DNA of 64,000 bases from Brevinema_A sp051649245 (GTDB taxonomy: Bacteria > Spirochaetota > Brevinematia > Brevinematales > Brevinemataceae): assembly GCA_051649245.1 (NCBI GenBank), contig JBOFGS010000012.1, positions 124,001-188,000 of the forward strand, in the 5' to 3' direction. A program made the position numbers and the translations under genes. The notes beneath the pieces are model-generated. The model made no database searches. It was not told the DNA's origin and saw only the letters and a list, made by a program, of their open reading frames with translations. Positions 9,039-18,353 of this stretch are shown here, one piece after another (positions within the stretch are counted from its first letter, which is position 1; each line of letters starts with the position of its first letter).

Positions 9039-9940
9039 TATTTTTTAGGATTTAATTTTTCACTTTGAAGAGCTAGCACAATGCCGAGTATTGTTGTTGG
9101 TACGGCAACTATCCAAGCTAGTACTGATGCTCTAGCAGTAGTCATTTGAATAATAACTTGTGCACAAGATGCGAGAACAAGTCCCATAATAACATAAAAT
9201 GTTCCACCAGCTTTATTTTCAAGTAATTTTGCAATAATGAGTGTTGTCATAATCAGTCCAATGATTGCTCCTCCACCAATAATCCCAATAGGTACGATGG
9301 ATCGCTCATCAATATAGTGTAAAATATTTCCATATTCACCAAGAGCAACTAACAATGCTGAACCTGAGATTCCTGGAATAATCATTGTAGCAGCAGCAAG
9401 CATACCCACAATCCCAAGCCATATAATCCGTCCAACATGTGGTAGTTCTATTTTAAAGAAGCCAAAATCGTTGATTAATGTTGTTGTGGTAGCGATATTA
9501 TTGGTAGATTCTTTTAAGGATGAAATCGCAAACAAAGCAGCAAATCCCATTATTAATAATCCTATTCTTAATACAGAAACACGTGTATCTTGTTGTAATT
9601 TTATGAGCACAGGGATTGATCCTAAAATTAACCCAAGAAAAAATCCAAATGTTGGTACATAACTGAACGGTAATGGTGTACCTTCAGGAAGATCCACTCC
9701 TAATAAGAATGAAATCAATTTTGCAAAAAGCAAAAATCCAATAACCACACCTGTGATAATTTTGGTTAAGAACAAAAGATATTCTTTTCTTTTTTCAGGT
9801 CTGATTAAAAAATATCCGATCGCTTCAGAGAGTTGTTGATAAATTCCAAGAATGAACGCCATGGTTCCTCCTGAAACACCAGGGATGATATTGGCAACAC
9901 CTATAATCATTCCTTTAATCATTAATATAATAGTATTCAT
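9038..9940 (-). CDS. DUF368 family protein, likely undecaprenyl-phosphate translocase (PopT-like)
   Basis: A 300-residue polytopic membrane protein with two internal repeats of the DUF368 signature: IIPGVSGGTMAF near residue 18 and MIIPGISGSALLVALG near residue 185. Family members were recently shown to return undecaprenyl phosphate across the cytoplasmic membrane for reuse in envelope synthesis. That role fits the murB and murG genes in this window. It is the last gene of the operon running from tsaD, 9 bases after the dihydrouridine synthase. The family assignment is firm; the exact substrate is inferred from the family. Confidence 0.88.
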   Translation of the reverse strand: MNTIILMIKGMIIGVANIIPGVSGGTMAFILGIYQQLSEAIGYFLIRPEKRKEYLLFLTKIITGVVIGFLLFAKLISFLLGVDLPEGTPLPFSYVPTFGFFLGLILGSIPVLIKLQQDTRVSVLRIGLLIMGFAALFAISSLKESTNNIATTTTLINDFGFFKIELPHVGRIIWLGIVGMLAAATMIIPGISGSALLVALGEYGNILHYIDERSIVPIGIIGGGAIIGLIMTTLIIAKLLENKAGGTFYVIMGLVLASCAQVIIQMTTARASVLAWIVAVPTTILGIVLALQSEKLNPKK

Positions 9941-9949
9941 ATATAATCC

Positions 9950-10912
9950 TTAAAATAGAGAAATAGCTTGATAAACATCATCCAATGTATTACTGCGAGC
10001 AAGACCTGATCTTATATCAGAGGCTCCTTCAAAGCCATTCACTAAATTCATTAACGCTCCTCTCAGTGGTGTAATAGTACTGAATTTTGTAATGTTAACC
10101 CATAATTCTGCATATTCTTTGACTAAAGAAATTAATTCTTCAGCAGTTGGATTTGTGTAAGAGCCATATGTACAAAAATCGTTTATTTGTTTAAAGAGAA
10201 AAGGTTTTGCAATAGCTCCACGTCCTAACATAATACCGTCTGCTTTGTAATGTTCTAAGATAAATTTTGCATCTTCAGGTGTTTTAATGTCTCCATTTGC
10301 AATTAATAGTTTATCCGTGGCTTGGCGTGCTCTTCGAAAACGATCCCAATCAGCAGTTCCATGCAAAAATTTGTCTTTGGTCAAACGACAATGCAAAATA
10401 ATCATATCAGCATCAGATTTATCAAGCGTTCCAATGATCTGATCAAGATTATCTTCATCAAATCCAGCACGAATTTTAGCTTCAACACTGACTCCTGTAT
10501 CTTTAACAGCATTGATAATTGCTGCTATTTTATGAGGTTCTTTGAGTAGATGTGAACCTGCACCGTTTTTCATTACTTTTGGTGCAGGGCATCCAAAATT
10601 AATATTAATAGATTTTACTCCAAATATTTTTTGGATTATTTTTGAAGCTTCTGCAAAACGACTGGGTTCTTCTTTTCCAAATAACTGAATAGATGTTAGA
10701 TTGGGTGCATCGGATATGTCAGCATAACGAAATGTTTTTTGTGAATCACGAAGTACTCCTTCGACGCTTACCATTTCTGTGATTGTGTATCCAGCACCAA
10801 ATTTACGACAAAAAATCCGCATTGGCATATGACTATACCCTGCTAAAGGTGCTAAAATAAGGTTGTTGATGGTGATAATTTCGCCAAAAGATAATGACTT
10901 TATCAACGACAT
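9950..10912 (-). CDS. tRNA-dihydrouridine synthase, DusB-like
   Basis: An FMN enzyme reducing uridines in tRNA to dihydrouridine. The 320-residue protein shows APLAGYSHMPMR near the N-terminus (FMN-binding strand), catalytic Cys108 in NFGCPAPKVMKNGAGS, and the C-terminal IANGDIKTPEDA and MLGRGAIAKPFLF phosphate-binding segments of the TIM barrel. Length and motifs suit the DusB group best. The start codon overlaps the stop of the upstream fusion gene by one base (TAATG), so translation is coupled. Confidence 0.9.
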   Translation of the reverse strand: MSLIKSLSFGEIITINNLILAPLAGYSHMPMRIFCRKFGAGYTITEMVSVEGVLRDSQKTFRYADISDAPNLTSIQLFGKEEPSRFAEASKIIQKIFGVKSININFGCPAPKVMKNGAGSHLLKEPHKIAAIINAVKDTGVSVEAKIRAGFDEDNLDQIIGTLDKSDADMIILHCRLTKDKFLHGTADWDRFRRARQATDKLLIANGDIKTPEDAKFILEHYKADGIMLGRGAIAKPFLFKQINDFCTYGSYTNPTAEELISLVKEYAELWVNITKFSTITPLRGALMNLVNGFEGASDIRSGLARSNTLDDVYQAISLF

Positions 10913-12555
10913 TACATGCTTCCTTTTTTGATACAGTAAAATTCGATATATTCTTTTTTGTCAATAAATTTTGTTGTGTGTACAAGAATTAAGCCAGATC
11001 TCTTTGCAAGCAATTCGCCTCCTTTTAAAGACGCTCTGAAAAATCCTTTTGAAAATGCGTGAGATTCTTCAATAGGAAGACGAAATGCAACCATTCCTCC
11101 TACAGCAAGCATATTACTGATTTTTTTGATATAAGATAGAGGATCTGGTAACAGATGTAATTTATCCCAAATCGTAATAATATGATAAATAGGTTCTGTT
11201 GCGTATAATGTTTCCATTGAGTCAAAAATTTGAATATTGTTATCAAGTGCAATTCTTCTTGCAAAACTCGCTAATTCAACACCTTGAGCATTAAATCCAT
11301 TATGACATGCTTCTTGGACAAAAATACCGTGATTCGCTCCAATATCTAATAATTTATAAAAACTATGATAGCTTGGGGTAGGAAGTAATTGTTTGATGAG
11401 TTTAATACGTCGATGACTGTCTTCTTTTTGTTCAAGGACAGCTACTTTATAACTTTGTTGTAGTTGTTCGTTGTTGGATCCAATAATACTATCCGAATCG
11501 ATTGCTTCTTTTGGTTTATGTAAGCTATATGCATAGGAACTATTACAATTATTACACTTAAATCTATTGTCTTCGTCAGTTCTTAGCGATGCTGTTTTAT
11601 TATGTGAACCACATAAAGGACAGAAAGCAGATCTATTTGCGATATTGTCAGAAATATCAAGCCACCAATCTGCAAAGTGAAAATCATCTGGTTTTGGTAA
11701 TTTTATTGCTTGTGTGTCTTCAACAGCATTACGGATTTGCTTTGTTGTAACAAAAATGCCAAATAAAATTTTCAATCCAGGAATTGCTTGTAAGTCAAGA
11801 GCTTGATTCCAAGTGTGTGCAACAGCAATAATTTTTTTATTCGAAGCCATAGCTTCCAATAAAGTCGATCCCGGACCACAAATAATAATATCATTTTCTT
11901 GGATATATGGGAGTAAACTGTCAACATCATGTAGAACCGTTATATGAGCATTTTCTTCTTCTTGAAAAGAATAATTGTTTAAAGCTCCTGTGATGACTGT
12001 AAGACTGTAATGTTGATCCTTTAGTGCTCTGATAATTTTTCCTGTATTATTAAAGGGATCACTTCCGCCTAAACTAATTAAAATATTTCTGGGATTATAG
12101 TTTTCTTGTAATTCAAAATATTCTTCTTTAATAGGAGTTTGGAAGAGTTCTTTGAAGTTTGCATTTTTGATTTTTCTTGAAGGAAGAGGAGCAATAAAAA
12201 CTTCAGAACATTTTCCAAGATTGGCATTATCTAAACTAATCATAGGTATATTTAAATTATTTAAAACATCAATGAATTTTGAATTGACGTAATCACAATC
12301 AGTTATCATTAAATCAAAATATTTTCGAGTGACAACATTTTTTTGTTCAAGATTATCATTCATACTGGAAATTTCATAAGGGATATCTTTGAGTAATTTT
12401 TCAAGAGAAGAGGTATCTTTTAGATCTGTCAAAACCCAAACAAAAGGATCATTATAATAGTTACTAATTGTTAAAGCTCGTTTTAAATGTCCAATACCAT
12501 ATTTTTTGCCGGATTGAATAATAAATAATACAGATAAATTTCTTTTGGTGATCAT
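10912..12555 (-). CDS. Fusion: PseG/SpsG-like domain, zinc ribbon and SAM methyltransferase
   Basis: A 547-residue protein with three parts. Residues 1-290 resemble PseG/SpsG, glycosyltransferase-B-fold proteins that hydrolyse UDP-sugars in pseudaminic acid synthesis or act in surface polysaccharide. It carries the glycine-rich IGHLKRA motif at 21-27, LISLGGSDP at 159 and CGPGSTLLEAMA at 226. Residues 311-340 form a zinc ribbon with Cys312, 315, 334 and 337. Residues 385-547 are a class I methyltransferase with motif LLDIGANHGIF at 402. I see no frameshift or stop between the parts. It overlaps tsaD by four bases (ATGA) and dus by one. It probably modifies a nonulosonic-type or other sugar; the substrate is unknown. 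Confidence 0.8.
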   Translation of the reverse strand: MITKRNLSVLFIIQSGKKYGIGHLKRALTISNYYNDPFVWVLTDLKDTSSLEKLLKDIPYEISSMNDNLEQKNVVTRKYFDLMITDCDYVNSKFIDVLNNLNIPMISLDNANLGKCSEVFIAPLPSRKIKNANFKELFQTPIKEEYFELQENYNPRNILISLGGSDPFNNTGKIIRALKDQHYSLTVITGALNNYSFQEEENAHITVLHDVDSLLPYIQENDIIICGPGSTLLEAMASNKKIIAVAHTWNQALDLQAIPGLKILFGIFVTTKQIRNAVEDTQAIKLPKPDDFHFADWWLDISDNIANRSAFCPLCGSHNKTASLRTDEDNRFKCNNCNSSYAYSLHKPKEAIDSDSIIGSNNEQLQQSYKVAVLEQKEDSHRRIKLIKQLLPTPSYHSFYKLLDIGANHGIFVQEACHNGFNAQGVELASFARRIALDNNIQIFDSMETLYATEPIYHIITIWDKLHLLPDPLSYIKKISNMLAVGGMVAFRLPIEESHAFSKGFFRASLKGGELLAKRSGLILVHTTKFIDKKEYIEFYCIKKGSM

Positions 12556-13559
12556 AAGCGTTTTCCTTTTGTTATTACTGGTAATCTAGCGTAACTCTTG
12601 TGAGATTGTGTGAGGTGTTTGTTATTGTTGAAATCAATATAAGCTCTACCTGCTACCATCGCAGCATTGTCACCACACAAAGCTAAAGGTGTATGAAATA
12701 TTTGGTAGCCTTTCTTGATTAATAAATCTAATTCTTGTCGAAGTTTTAAATTTGCAGCAACACCACCAACAGTAATAATAGTTTTAATGTTAGTGTCATT
12801 TAAAACATTTTTTATTTTTTTTAATAAACTAAGAACGACTGTTTTTTGAAATGAAGCACAAATATCCTCAATTGGATACGGTGGTGTCAGTTCTCTTAAG
12901 CGATAATAAACAGCTGTTTTAAGACCACTGTAACTAAAATGATAACGATCTTTTGGATTGTCAGCTAACCCTAATGGTAATTTCCAAAAGTTTTCATTAC
13001 CATTTTCAGCATATTGTTGAATGATCGGTCCACCAGGATAGCCCAATCCAAGCATTTTTGCTACCTTATCAAATGACTCTCCAACAGCATCATCTATTGT
13101 TGTTCCAAGTATTTCTCTATCTATATGAGAATTAACCTTGATTAATAATGTGTGTCCTCCGGAACAAACTAACGCAATATGTGGAAAAGGAATATCTTGG
13201 CTAAGATGTGGTGTATAAAGATGAGCCTCAATATGATCAATAGGTATAAATGGTTTTTTCAAAGCAACAGCAAGAGCTTTACCTGTCATCGATCCTATCA
13301 CCAACGATCCAATTAATCCAGGTCCTACGGTACTTGCAATCACATCTATTTCTGACAACGATAGATCGCCAAGAGTATCTTTAATAATCGGAAGGATGGT
13401 CATTAAATGATTTCGAGATGCAATTTCAGGAACTACTCCGGAAAATGGAGCATGTAGTTTTGTTTGAGAGAAAATAGTTTGGCGAATAATTTCTTTTCCA
13501 TTGCGAACAAGAGCCACCGCACATTCATCACAAGAACTCTCAATACCTAATATAAGCAT
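12552..13559 (-). CDS. tsaD: tRNA N6-adenosine threonylcarbamoyltransferase TsaD
   Basis: TsaD transfers threonylcarbamoyl to A37 of ANN-decoding tRNAs. The 335-residue length is normal. The start LILGIESSCDECAVALV, the metal ligands His109 and His113 in DHIEAH, the CSGGHTLL motif near residue 135 and the C-terminal GGVAAN and DNAAMVAGRA segments are all intact. It is the first gene of a four-gene operon (tsaD, the PseG-like fusion, dus, DUF368), and a strong promoter lies 30-60 bases upstream. Confidence 0.96.
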   Translation of the reverse strand: MLILGIESSCDECAVALVRNGKEIIRQTIFSQTKLHAPFSGVVPEIASRNHLMTILPIIKDTLGDLSLSEIDVIASTVGPGLIGSLVIGSMTGKALAVALKKPFIPIDHIEAHLYTPHLSQDIPFPHIALVCSGGHTLLIKVNSHIDREILGTTIDDAVGESFDKVAKMLGLGYPGGPIIQQYAENGNENFWKLPLGLADNPKDRYHFSYSGLKTAVYYRLRELTPPYPIEDICASFQKTVVLSLLKKIKNVLNDTNIKTIITVGGVAANLKLRQELDLLIKKGYQIFHTPLALCGDNAAMVAGRAYIDFNNNKHLTQSHKSYARLPVITKGKRL

Positions 13560-13589
13560 CTATATACCTACCAAAGTATTTGTCTTTAT

Positions 13590-13618
13590 ATTATAACAGA
13601 TTTTTTATTAAAATTCAA
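13590..13618 (-). promoter_or_regulatory. Promoter for the tsaD operon
   Basis: Minus strand TTGAAT (13613-13618), a 17-base spacer and a perfect TATAAT (13590-13595), 30 bases before the tsaD start. Confidence 0.75.
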
Positions 13619-13638
13619 GAATCATTTACATATCACAA

Positions 13639-14931
13639 TCATGAGTGATCAAGTAATGACAGTAAGTTTAGGTAGTGTATTTTTGATGAAGCAAGAGGGT
13701 AGAGTATTTGCAAATTATTTTCATGATAGTTATCAAAGATAATTTGTTTATTGTTATAATAAGTGACAAGAGATTTTAATATGGGGGAAAGGTTTTTTAT
13801 TTGTTGCTTTTCGATATTATTGATCAATATAATCATATCCGATAAGTTGATTTCTCGTGCTAAAAATTCCCAATCACGTTCTGTAGTGATATATTTTTTG
13901 AGGAGTGTTTCAAACGATTCCCCTGAATGTCGACTCTCAAATAATCCTAATTTTTCGAGAATGATATTGAATGGTTTGATATGACTTTTTTGTATATCAT
14001 CTAATAGACGGACTTGTCCTTCTTTTGAAAAAGCATTTTTTATAATTTTGGTATTTTCGGCAGGGCTGATCTTGAGAAAAGATAGAAGTTCGTGATAAGG
14101 AAGCTGATTGACAAATGTATAAAATTGAGGGCTTTGGTGATGCTTTTGAATAAATGTTAAGGAACTTAACATGATATTTTTGCTACTTTTAAATATAAAA
14201 TTGTTTAAACGTTTATGATAAATAAGTTCATATTCTTCCAAAGCCTGAATCTGTTGTTTTTTTTTGAAGAATAGTAGGATATTTCGTTCAATAATATAAT
14301 AGATTACTTTTGTTAAAGAGTCAGGCAATTCATTAATTTTTTTCATTTCCTCATTTAAAGTTTCTGATATACGAGATGAAAAATAATTGTTTGGTGATGG
14401 GAGTCCTATATGGACAAAAAAAATAGCAAGCATTTGCAAGGATACAAGATTATGAGATAACATTTGATTGAATAAGTTAGATAAGTGAATATATGACATC
14501 TTGTTCCAAATACATTCATCAAGCAGACGAGGTTGATAACGAAATAATTCTTTATCAAAGTCTTTAATAGTAGATTCATGATAAGTATTTATTATTAAAG
14601 ATAATTTTTTAGCTAAGTATGTAAGAAATTCAACAGAAAAAATGAATTGAAAATGATGATTTTTAAAATCGATATGGACTTTTTTGGTATCAGTAATAAA
14701 ACGATCAATAGGGGTATCTTCCATGATAAAAATATCAATATGCACACACTGAGAAATGGTTTGGAGTTGTTTTTTTAGGATGTCTGTAATATTTGGATTG
14801 TCAGAATAATTTAAGGTGATATAGAACAAATCATCATCAAGATGAATGCAGATAAGGCTATTTTTCTGATAAAGGGCGCTATGAGGAATAATATTTGCAG
14901 AAGGCAAAAGAGATTGGATAATTTTTTTCAT
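13639..14931 (-). CDS. Unknown helical protein
   Basis: A 430-residue protein I do not recognise. There is no signal peptide or membrane segment. The first 110 residues look alpha/beta; the remainder is predicted almost all helical, rich in Leu, Ile, Lys and Asn. No catalytic motif is visible. Repeats of the type FLKISPAENTKIIKNAF and LREINLSDM-like helices hint at a FliG- or repeat-like fold, but this is too weak to name. It sits downstream of two tRNA genes, with a terminator between, and ends just upstream of the tsaD promoter. Confidence 0.65.
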   Translation of the reverse strand: MKKIIQSLLPSANIIPHSALYQKNSLICIHLDDDLFYITLNYSDNPNITDILKKQLQTISQCVHIDIFIMEDTPIDRFITDTKKVHIDFKNHHFQFIFSVEFLTYLAKKLSLIINTYHESTIKDFDKELFRYQPRLLDECIWNKMSYIHLSNLFNQMLSHNLVSLQMLAIFFVHIGLPSPNNYFSSRISETLNEEMKKINELPDSLTKVIYYIIERNILLFFKKKQQIQALEEYELIYHKRLNNFIFKSSKNIMLSSLTFIQKHHQSPQFYTFVNQLPYHELLSFLKISPAENTKIIKNAFSKEGQVRLLDDIQKSHIKPFNIILEKLGLFESRHSGESFETLLKKYITTERDWEFLAREINLSDMIILINNIEKQQIKNLSPILKSLVTYYNNKQIIFDNYHENNLQILYPLASSKIHYLNLLSLLDHS

Positions 14932-14954
14932 CAGCTTTATAACCTTTTATATAA

Positions 14955-14981
14955 AAAAGATCCTTATTAAAAGGATCTTTT
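14955..14981 (-). terminator. Terminator of the tRNA-Lys/tRNA-Asn transcript
   Basis: AAAAGATCCTT and AAGGATCTTTT form an 11-pair stem with a 5-base loop, starting 3 bases past the tRNA-Asn end on the minus strand, with further T bases after it. Confidence 0.8.
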
Positions 14982-14984
14982 CTG

Positions 14985-15057
<73 letters not shown>

Positions 15058-15062
15058 AAAAA

Positions 15063-15135
15063 TGAATCGCCTGGGGTTCGAACCCAGGACCCCGTGATTA
15101 AAAGTCACGTGCTCTACCAACTGAGCTAGCGATCC
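15063..15135 (-). tRNA. tRNA-Lys (anticodon TTT)
   Basis: A 73-base cloverleaf. The acceptor stem is GGATCGC/GCGATTC, the anticodon loop CTTTTAA gives TTT, and the T-arm is CTGGG-TTCGAAC-CCCAG. CCA is not encoded. It is the first gene of the two-tRNA unit, directly downstream of the promoter at 15155-15183. Confidence 0.96.
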
Positions 15136-15154
15136 AACGCATTAACGTATCAAT

Positions 15155-15183
15155 ATTTTATCACATTTTGCTTTGATTGTCAA
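15155..15183 (-). promoter_or_regulatory. Promoter for tRNA-Lys/tRNA-Asn
   Basis: Minus strand TTGACA (15178-15183), 17 bases, TAAAAT (15155-15160). The -35 box is preceded by AAGTA, giving AAGTATTGACA as in the other tRNA promoters of the window. Confidence 0.8.
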
Positions 15184-15205
15184 TACTTTTTAATATTTTT
15201 TTAGA

Positions 15206-16084
15206 TTATTTTGCGGAATTTTTTAGTTTCCAAAGTTCATATGTAATTGGTGAAGCAACAAAAATAGAAGAATAGGTTCCACTAATAATTCCAATAACCA
15301 ATAATAATCCAAAATTTCGTAATGTATCTCCAGCCCATACAAAAATAGCTATAGCAATAAATAACGTAGTAATGGATGTTAAAATAGTACGATTTAGTGA
15401 TAATTTAATACTTTTGTTGATGATTTCTGATAGATCTTCGTTTGGGGTGATGCTATGATTTTCTCTAATACGGTCAAAAATCACAATAGTATCGTTAATC
15501 GAATATCCGAGAATTGTCAAAAATGCGGCTAATATCGTAAGATCAACAGGGATAGACAATAAAATTGTGAAAATTAATAAAATTACCATATCATGAATAA
15601 GGGCCCCAATAGCTCCAAGACCATACATAAAATCAAAGCGAAATGCAACATACACTAAAATTAATGCAACAACAATAGCTAATAATCTAAGAGATTGTTT
15701 TACAAAATTATCACCAACACTAGGTCCAATAAATTCAGAAGCAAGGATTTGTACTTGATCTTTTCCTAATTGTTTAACAACAGGATCTAACAAATATTGT
15801 CCTGATCCTTCTTTTTGTAATTCAGAGGGAGCTGTCAATAAAAAACTTTGTTGTTGGTCTGGTTTTTGGAAAGTAGTAATTGCTATTTTATTGTTATCAA
15901 TCATCTTTCTTAACGATTCTACATCAGAAGGAGCCGTAAATTCAATACGAATTCCTCCAGAAAAATCGGTACCTAGTTTTATTCCTTTTGTAACATACAT
16001 GACAAGACCACTGAGCGTAAGAATTACAAAAAGTACAAGAGCGATAATTCGGTATTTCAAAAAATCAACGTGTTTTTCTTGCAT
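15206..16084 (-). CDS. secF: Protein translocase subunit SecF
   Basis: SecF works with SecD and YajC, using the proton-motive force to help release exported proteins on the far side of the membrane. The 292-residue protein has an N-terminal membrane helix, the GTDFSGGIRIEF motif near residue 36, a periplasmic domain and five more helices. The conserved LTILGYSINDTIVIFDRIRE segment is near residue 190. Length is normal. It begins 8 bases after secD and ends the yajC-secD-secF operon. Confidence 0.96.
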   Translation of the reverse strand: MQEKHVDFLKYRIIALVLFVILTLSGLVMYVTKGIKLGTDFSGGIRIEFTAPSDVESLRKMIDNNKIAITTFQKPDQQQSFLLTAPSELQKEGSGQYLLDPVVKQLGKDQVQILASEFIGPSVGDNFVKQSLRLLAIVVALILVYVAFRFDFMYGLGAIGALIHDMVILLIFTILLSIPVDLTILAAFLTILGYSINDTIVIFDRIRENHSITPNEDLSEIINKSIKLSLNRTILTSITTLFIAIAIFVWAGDTLRNFGLLLVIGIISGTYSSIFVASPITYELWKLKNSAK

Positions 16085-16092
16085 GATGACTC

Positions 16093-17628
16093 CTATATTT
16101 TCATTTCTTTATTTTTTTGTATAAAGCTTTCTAAAATCAATTTGCTTACGAATAACGAAGTGAAAATATTTGAAATAATCCCATATGCTAATGTAGAACC
16201 AAATCCTTTAATGGCACCAGATCCAAATACAGACAATGATAATGCTGCAATGAGTGTCGTAAGATTTGAATCCCAAATAGTTGCAGACGCTTGTTCGTAG
16301 GCGTTATGAAAAGCATTTAAAAAATTACGTGAACGTTTTTGTTCTTCGCGAATTCTTTCATAAATAATGATGTTTGCGTCAACAGCCATACCAACTGTTA
16401 ATGCAATACCTGCAATACCTGCTAATGTTAATGTAGCTCCTATCCCAGAAAGAATTGAAATTAAGAACAATACGTTCAATGATAATGCAATAGATGCCAC
16501 AATGCCAGCCAAACGATACCAAAAAATCATAAACAACACAACAGCTAATGCACCAAAAGTAAGTGCTTGTAATCCTTTTTTAATAGAATCAGCTCCAAGC
16601 TGAGGTCCAATTACACGTTCTTCGATTATCTTCAAACGAACAGGCAATGCCCCTGCTTCTAGAATATTTGCCAAATATGATGCTTCTTGCTGAGTAAATG
16701 TTCCTGAAATTTGACCTCGACCACTAGGAATCTCACCTTGGATAACGGGTGCACTTCTTACTCTGTCGTCAAGAATAATGGCAAGTTGTTTGTTAATATT
16801 ATTCTTTGTAATGTCTGCAAATATTTCGCCTCCTTCATCAGTTAAGGTAAACGAAACAACATTTCTTCCTAAATTATCCGTATCAATATTTGCTGATTTA
16901 ATGGAGGTACCGTCAAGTTCAATTTTGTTGTGAACCAAATACCATCCTTTAAGCTGAGGAATATCCGATGTGTCGTTTTCCCAATAAGAAACCCATTCAG
17001 AATCTTTTGGCAAAATAAAAGAAATAGGAATTTCTTCACGAGATGTAATACCGTATTGACCACTTGTTGGAACACCTTGATTGGCAAGAGCGTTCATAAG
17101 TTCTTGGTTTACAAAACGTAATTCTAATTTTCCCACTTGTGATAATGCTTCTTTAAGCAGATTAGGATCACTGACACCTGGAAGCTCAATGGTAATTTTA
17201 CCATCGTATGTTGAACGAATAGAAGGCTCAGCTACACCAAATGCATCAATACGATTTTTTAAGATCTCTAGAGCTCTTGTTAACGCATTGGATTTTTCTG
17301 CTTCAAAACTTTTTTCAACAGCTTCTTCATCATAATCATTTTGTTGTAGTAATTGTTCTTTGAGATCTTTTTCATCAGGAACAGTCGCAACATAAACACC
17401 ACCTTGAAGATCTAAGCCTAATGATAATGTTTTTGAGCGAATTTTTTTTAATTTTTGCACATATTCTTTAGTCTCCTGATCTGCTACAGCTAATTCATCA
17501 GCTGTCATACTGATTAATGCTCTATCTTCTACAGAAATCAACTTATACCATTGGTATGTAGGATATAATCCATACAACGCAAATGCAATAAGTGCAAAAA
17601 GAATGATATAACGAAATAATTTATTCAT
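16093..17628 (-). CDS. secD: Protein translocase subunit SecD
   Basis: SecD is the larger RND-like partner of SecF in the Sec translocase accessory complex. The 511-residue protein has an N-terminal helix, LSLGLDLQGGVYV near residue 49, a periplasmic domain with IDAFGVAEPSI and ELPGV motifs, and a C-terminal six-helix bundle. That bundle contains GMAVDANIIIYERIREE near residue 425. Everything expected for a functional SecD is present. It lies between yajC (22-base gap) and secF. Confidence 0.96.
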   Translation of the reverse strand: MNKLFRYIILFALIAFALYGLYPTYQWYKLISVEDRALISMTADELAVADQETKEYVQKLKKIRSKTLSLGLDLQGGVYVATVPDEKDLKEQLLQQNDYDEEAVEKSFEAEKSNALTRALEILKNRIDAFGVAEPSIRSTYDGKITIELPGVSDPNLLKEALSQVGKLELRFVNQELMNALANQGVPTSGQYGITSREEIPISFILPKDSEWVSYWENDTSDIPQLKGWYLVHNKIELDGTSIKSANIDTDNLGRNVVSFTLTDEGGEIFADITKNNINKQLAIILDDRVRSAPVIQGEIPSGRGQISGTFTQQEASYLANILEAGALPVRLKIIEERVIGPQLGADSIKKGLQALTFGALAVVLFMIFWYRLAGIVASIALSLNVLFLISILSGIGATLTLAGIAGIALTVGMAVDANIIIYERIREEQKRSRNFLNAFHNAYEQASATIWDSNLTTLIAALSLSVFGSGAIKGFGSTLAYGIISNIFTSLFVSKLILESFIQKNKEMKI

Positions 17629-17650
17629 TTATTTCTATCCTTTGAGATAT

Positions 17651-17992
17651 TTATTCTATTTTTCCATTGTCAAGAACAGCTGCAATTCCTGATTTTACAA
17701 TTTCAAATTTACTATCAATCGATTTGATATAGACAGTTTTTTCGCCAATAAAATCAACTGTTCCGATGATATTTCCTACAGTAACAACACGATCCCCTTG
17801 CTTAAGACCTTCAATTTGTTTTTGTAATTTTTTTCGTTTTCGGCTATCAGGCAAAAAAACCAAAAAATACATAAACACAACCATCAAAATAATAGGTAAA
17901 AATCCACCAAATCCACCAAATCCACCAACTGCAGGGGTACCAGCAGTCGCTGTAGTAGCTGTTGGTGCTAATTGAAAAAATAATCCTAACAT
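17651..17992 (-). CDS. yajC: Preprotein translocase subunit YajC
   Basis: YajC is a small single-pass membrane protein of the SecDF complex. The 113-residue protein has an N-terminal hydrophobic start with a Gly/Pro-rich stretch (GGFGGFGGFLP). The membrane helix follows (about 32-47), then the family signature PDSRKRKKLQKQIEGLKQGDRV and a small beta domain (VGNIIGTVDFIGEKTVYIK). An AAGGAG ribosome site precedes the ATG. It is the first gene of the operon with secD and secF. Confidence 0.93.
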   Translation of the reverse strand: MLGLFFQLAPTATTATAGTPAVGGFGGFGGFLPIILMVVFMYFLVFLPDSRKRKKLQKQIEGLKQGDRVVTVGNIIGTVDFIGEKTVYIKSIDSKFEIVKSGIAAVLDNGKIE

Positions 17993-18106
17993 AGTTAGAC
18001 TCCTTCTATAGTATACTTTTATTCAAACATACAATCTATAAGATATATTTTAGCATTTTTCTATAATTATGTAAAATTATGAACCTTATATTTAAAGAAT
18101 CATAAA

Positions 18107-18136
18107 AAAATCTCCTAGATTATTCTAGGAGATTTT
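18107..18136 (-). terminator. Terminator of the tRNA-Gly transcript
   Basis: AAAATCTCCTAG and CTAGGAGATTTT form a perfect 12-pair stem with a 6-base loop. It starts 3 bases beyond the tRNA-Gly 3' end on the minus strand. Confidence 0.85.
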
Positions 18137-18139
18137 CTG

Positions 18140-18210
18140 AGCGGCTGGGGAGAATCGAACTCCCCGCATTAGCTTGGAAGGCTAAGGTATTACCACTATA
18201 CGACAGCCGC
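18140..18210 (-). tRNA. tRNA-Gly (anticodon TCC)
   Basis: A 71-base cloverleaf, the usual short form for tRNA-Gly. The acceptor stem is GCGGCTG/CAGCCGC, the anticodon loop CTTCCAA gives TCC, and the T-arm is GGGAG-TTCGATT-CTCCC. The discriminator is T and CCA is not encoded. Confidence 0.96.
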
Positions 18211-18223
18211 TTATTATAATCAT

Positions 18224-18252
18224 ATTTTAACAAAAAAAATAACCTTTGTCAA
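18224..18252 (-). promoter_or_regulatory. Promoter for tRNA-Gly
   Basis: Minus strand TTGACA (18247-18252), 17 bases, TAAAAT (18224-18229), preceded by AAGTA as at the other tRNA promoters. Confidence 0.8.
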
Positions 18253-18353
18253 TACTTTTGATAAATTTTTATATATTATTTCAATATTGTATTATTTATT
18301 TTGTTCAATCATGATATTTTTTAGTAATCTTATGAGAAGAATCTTAATGTTAT

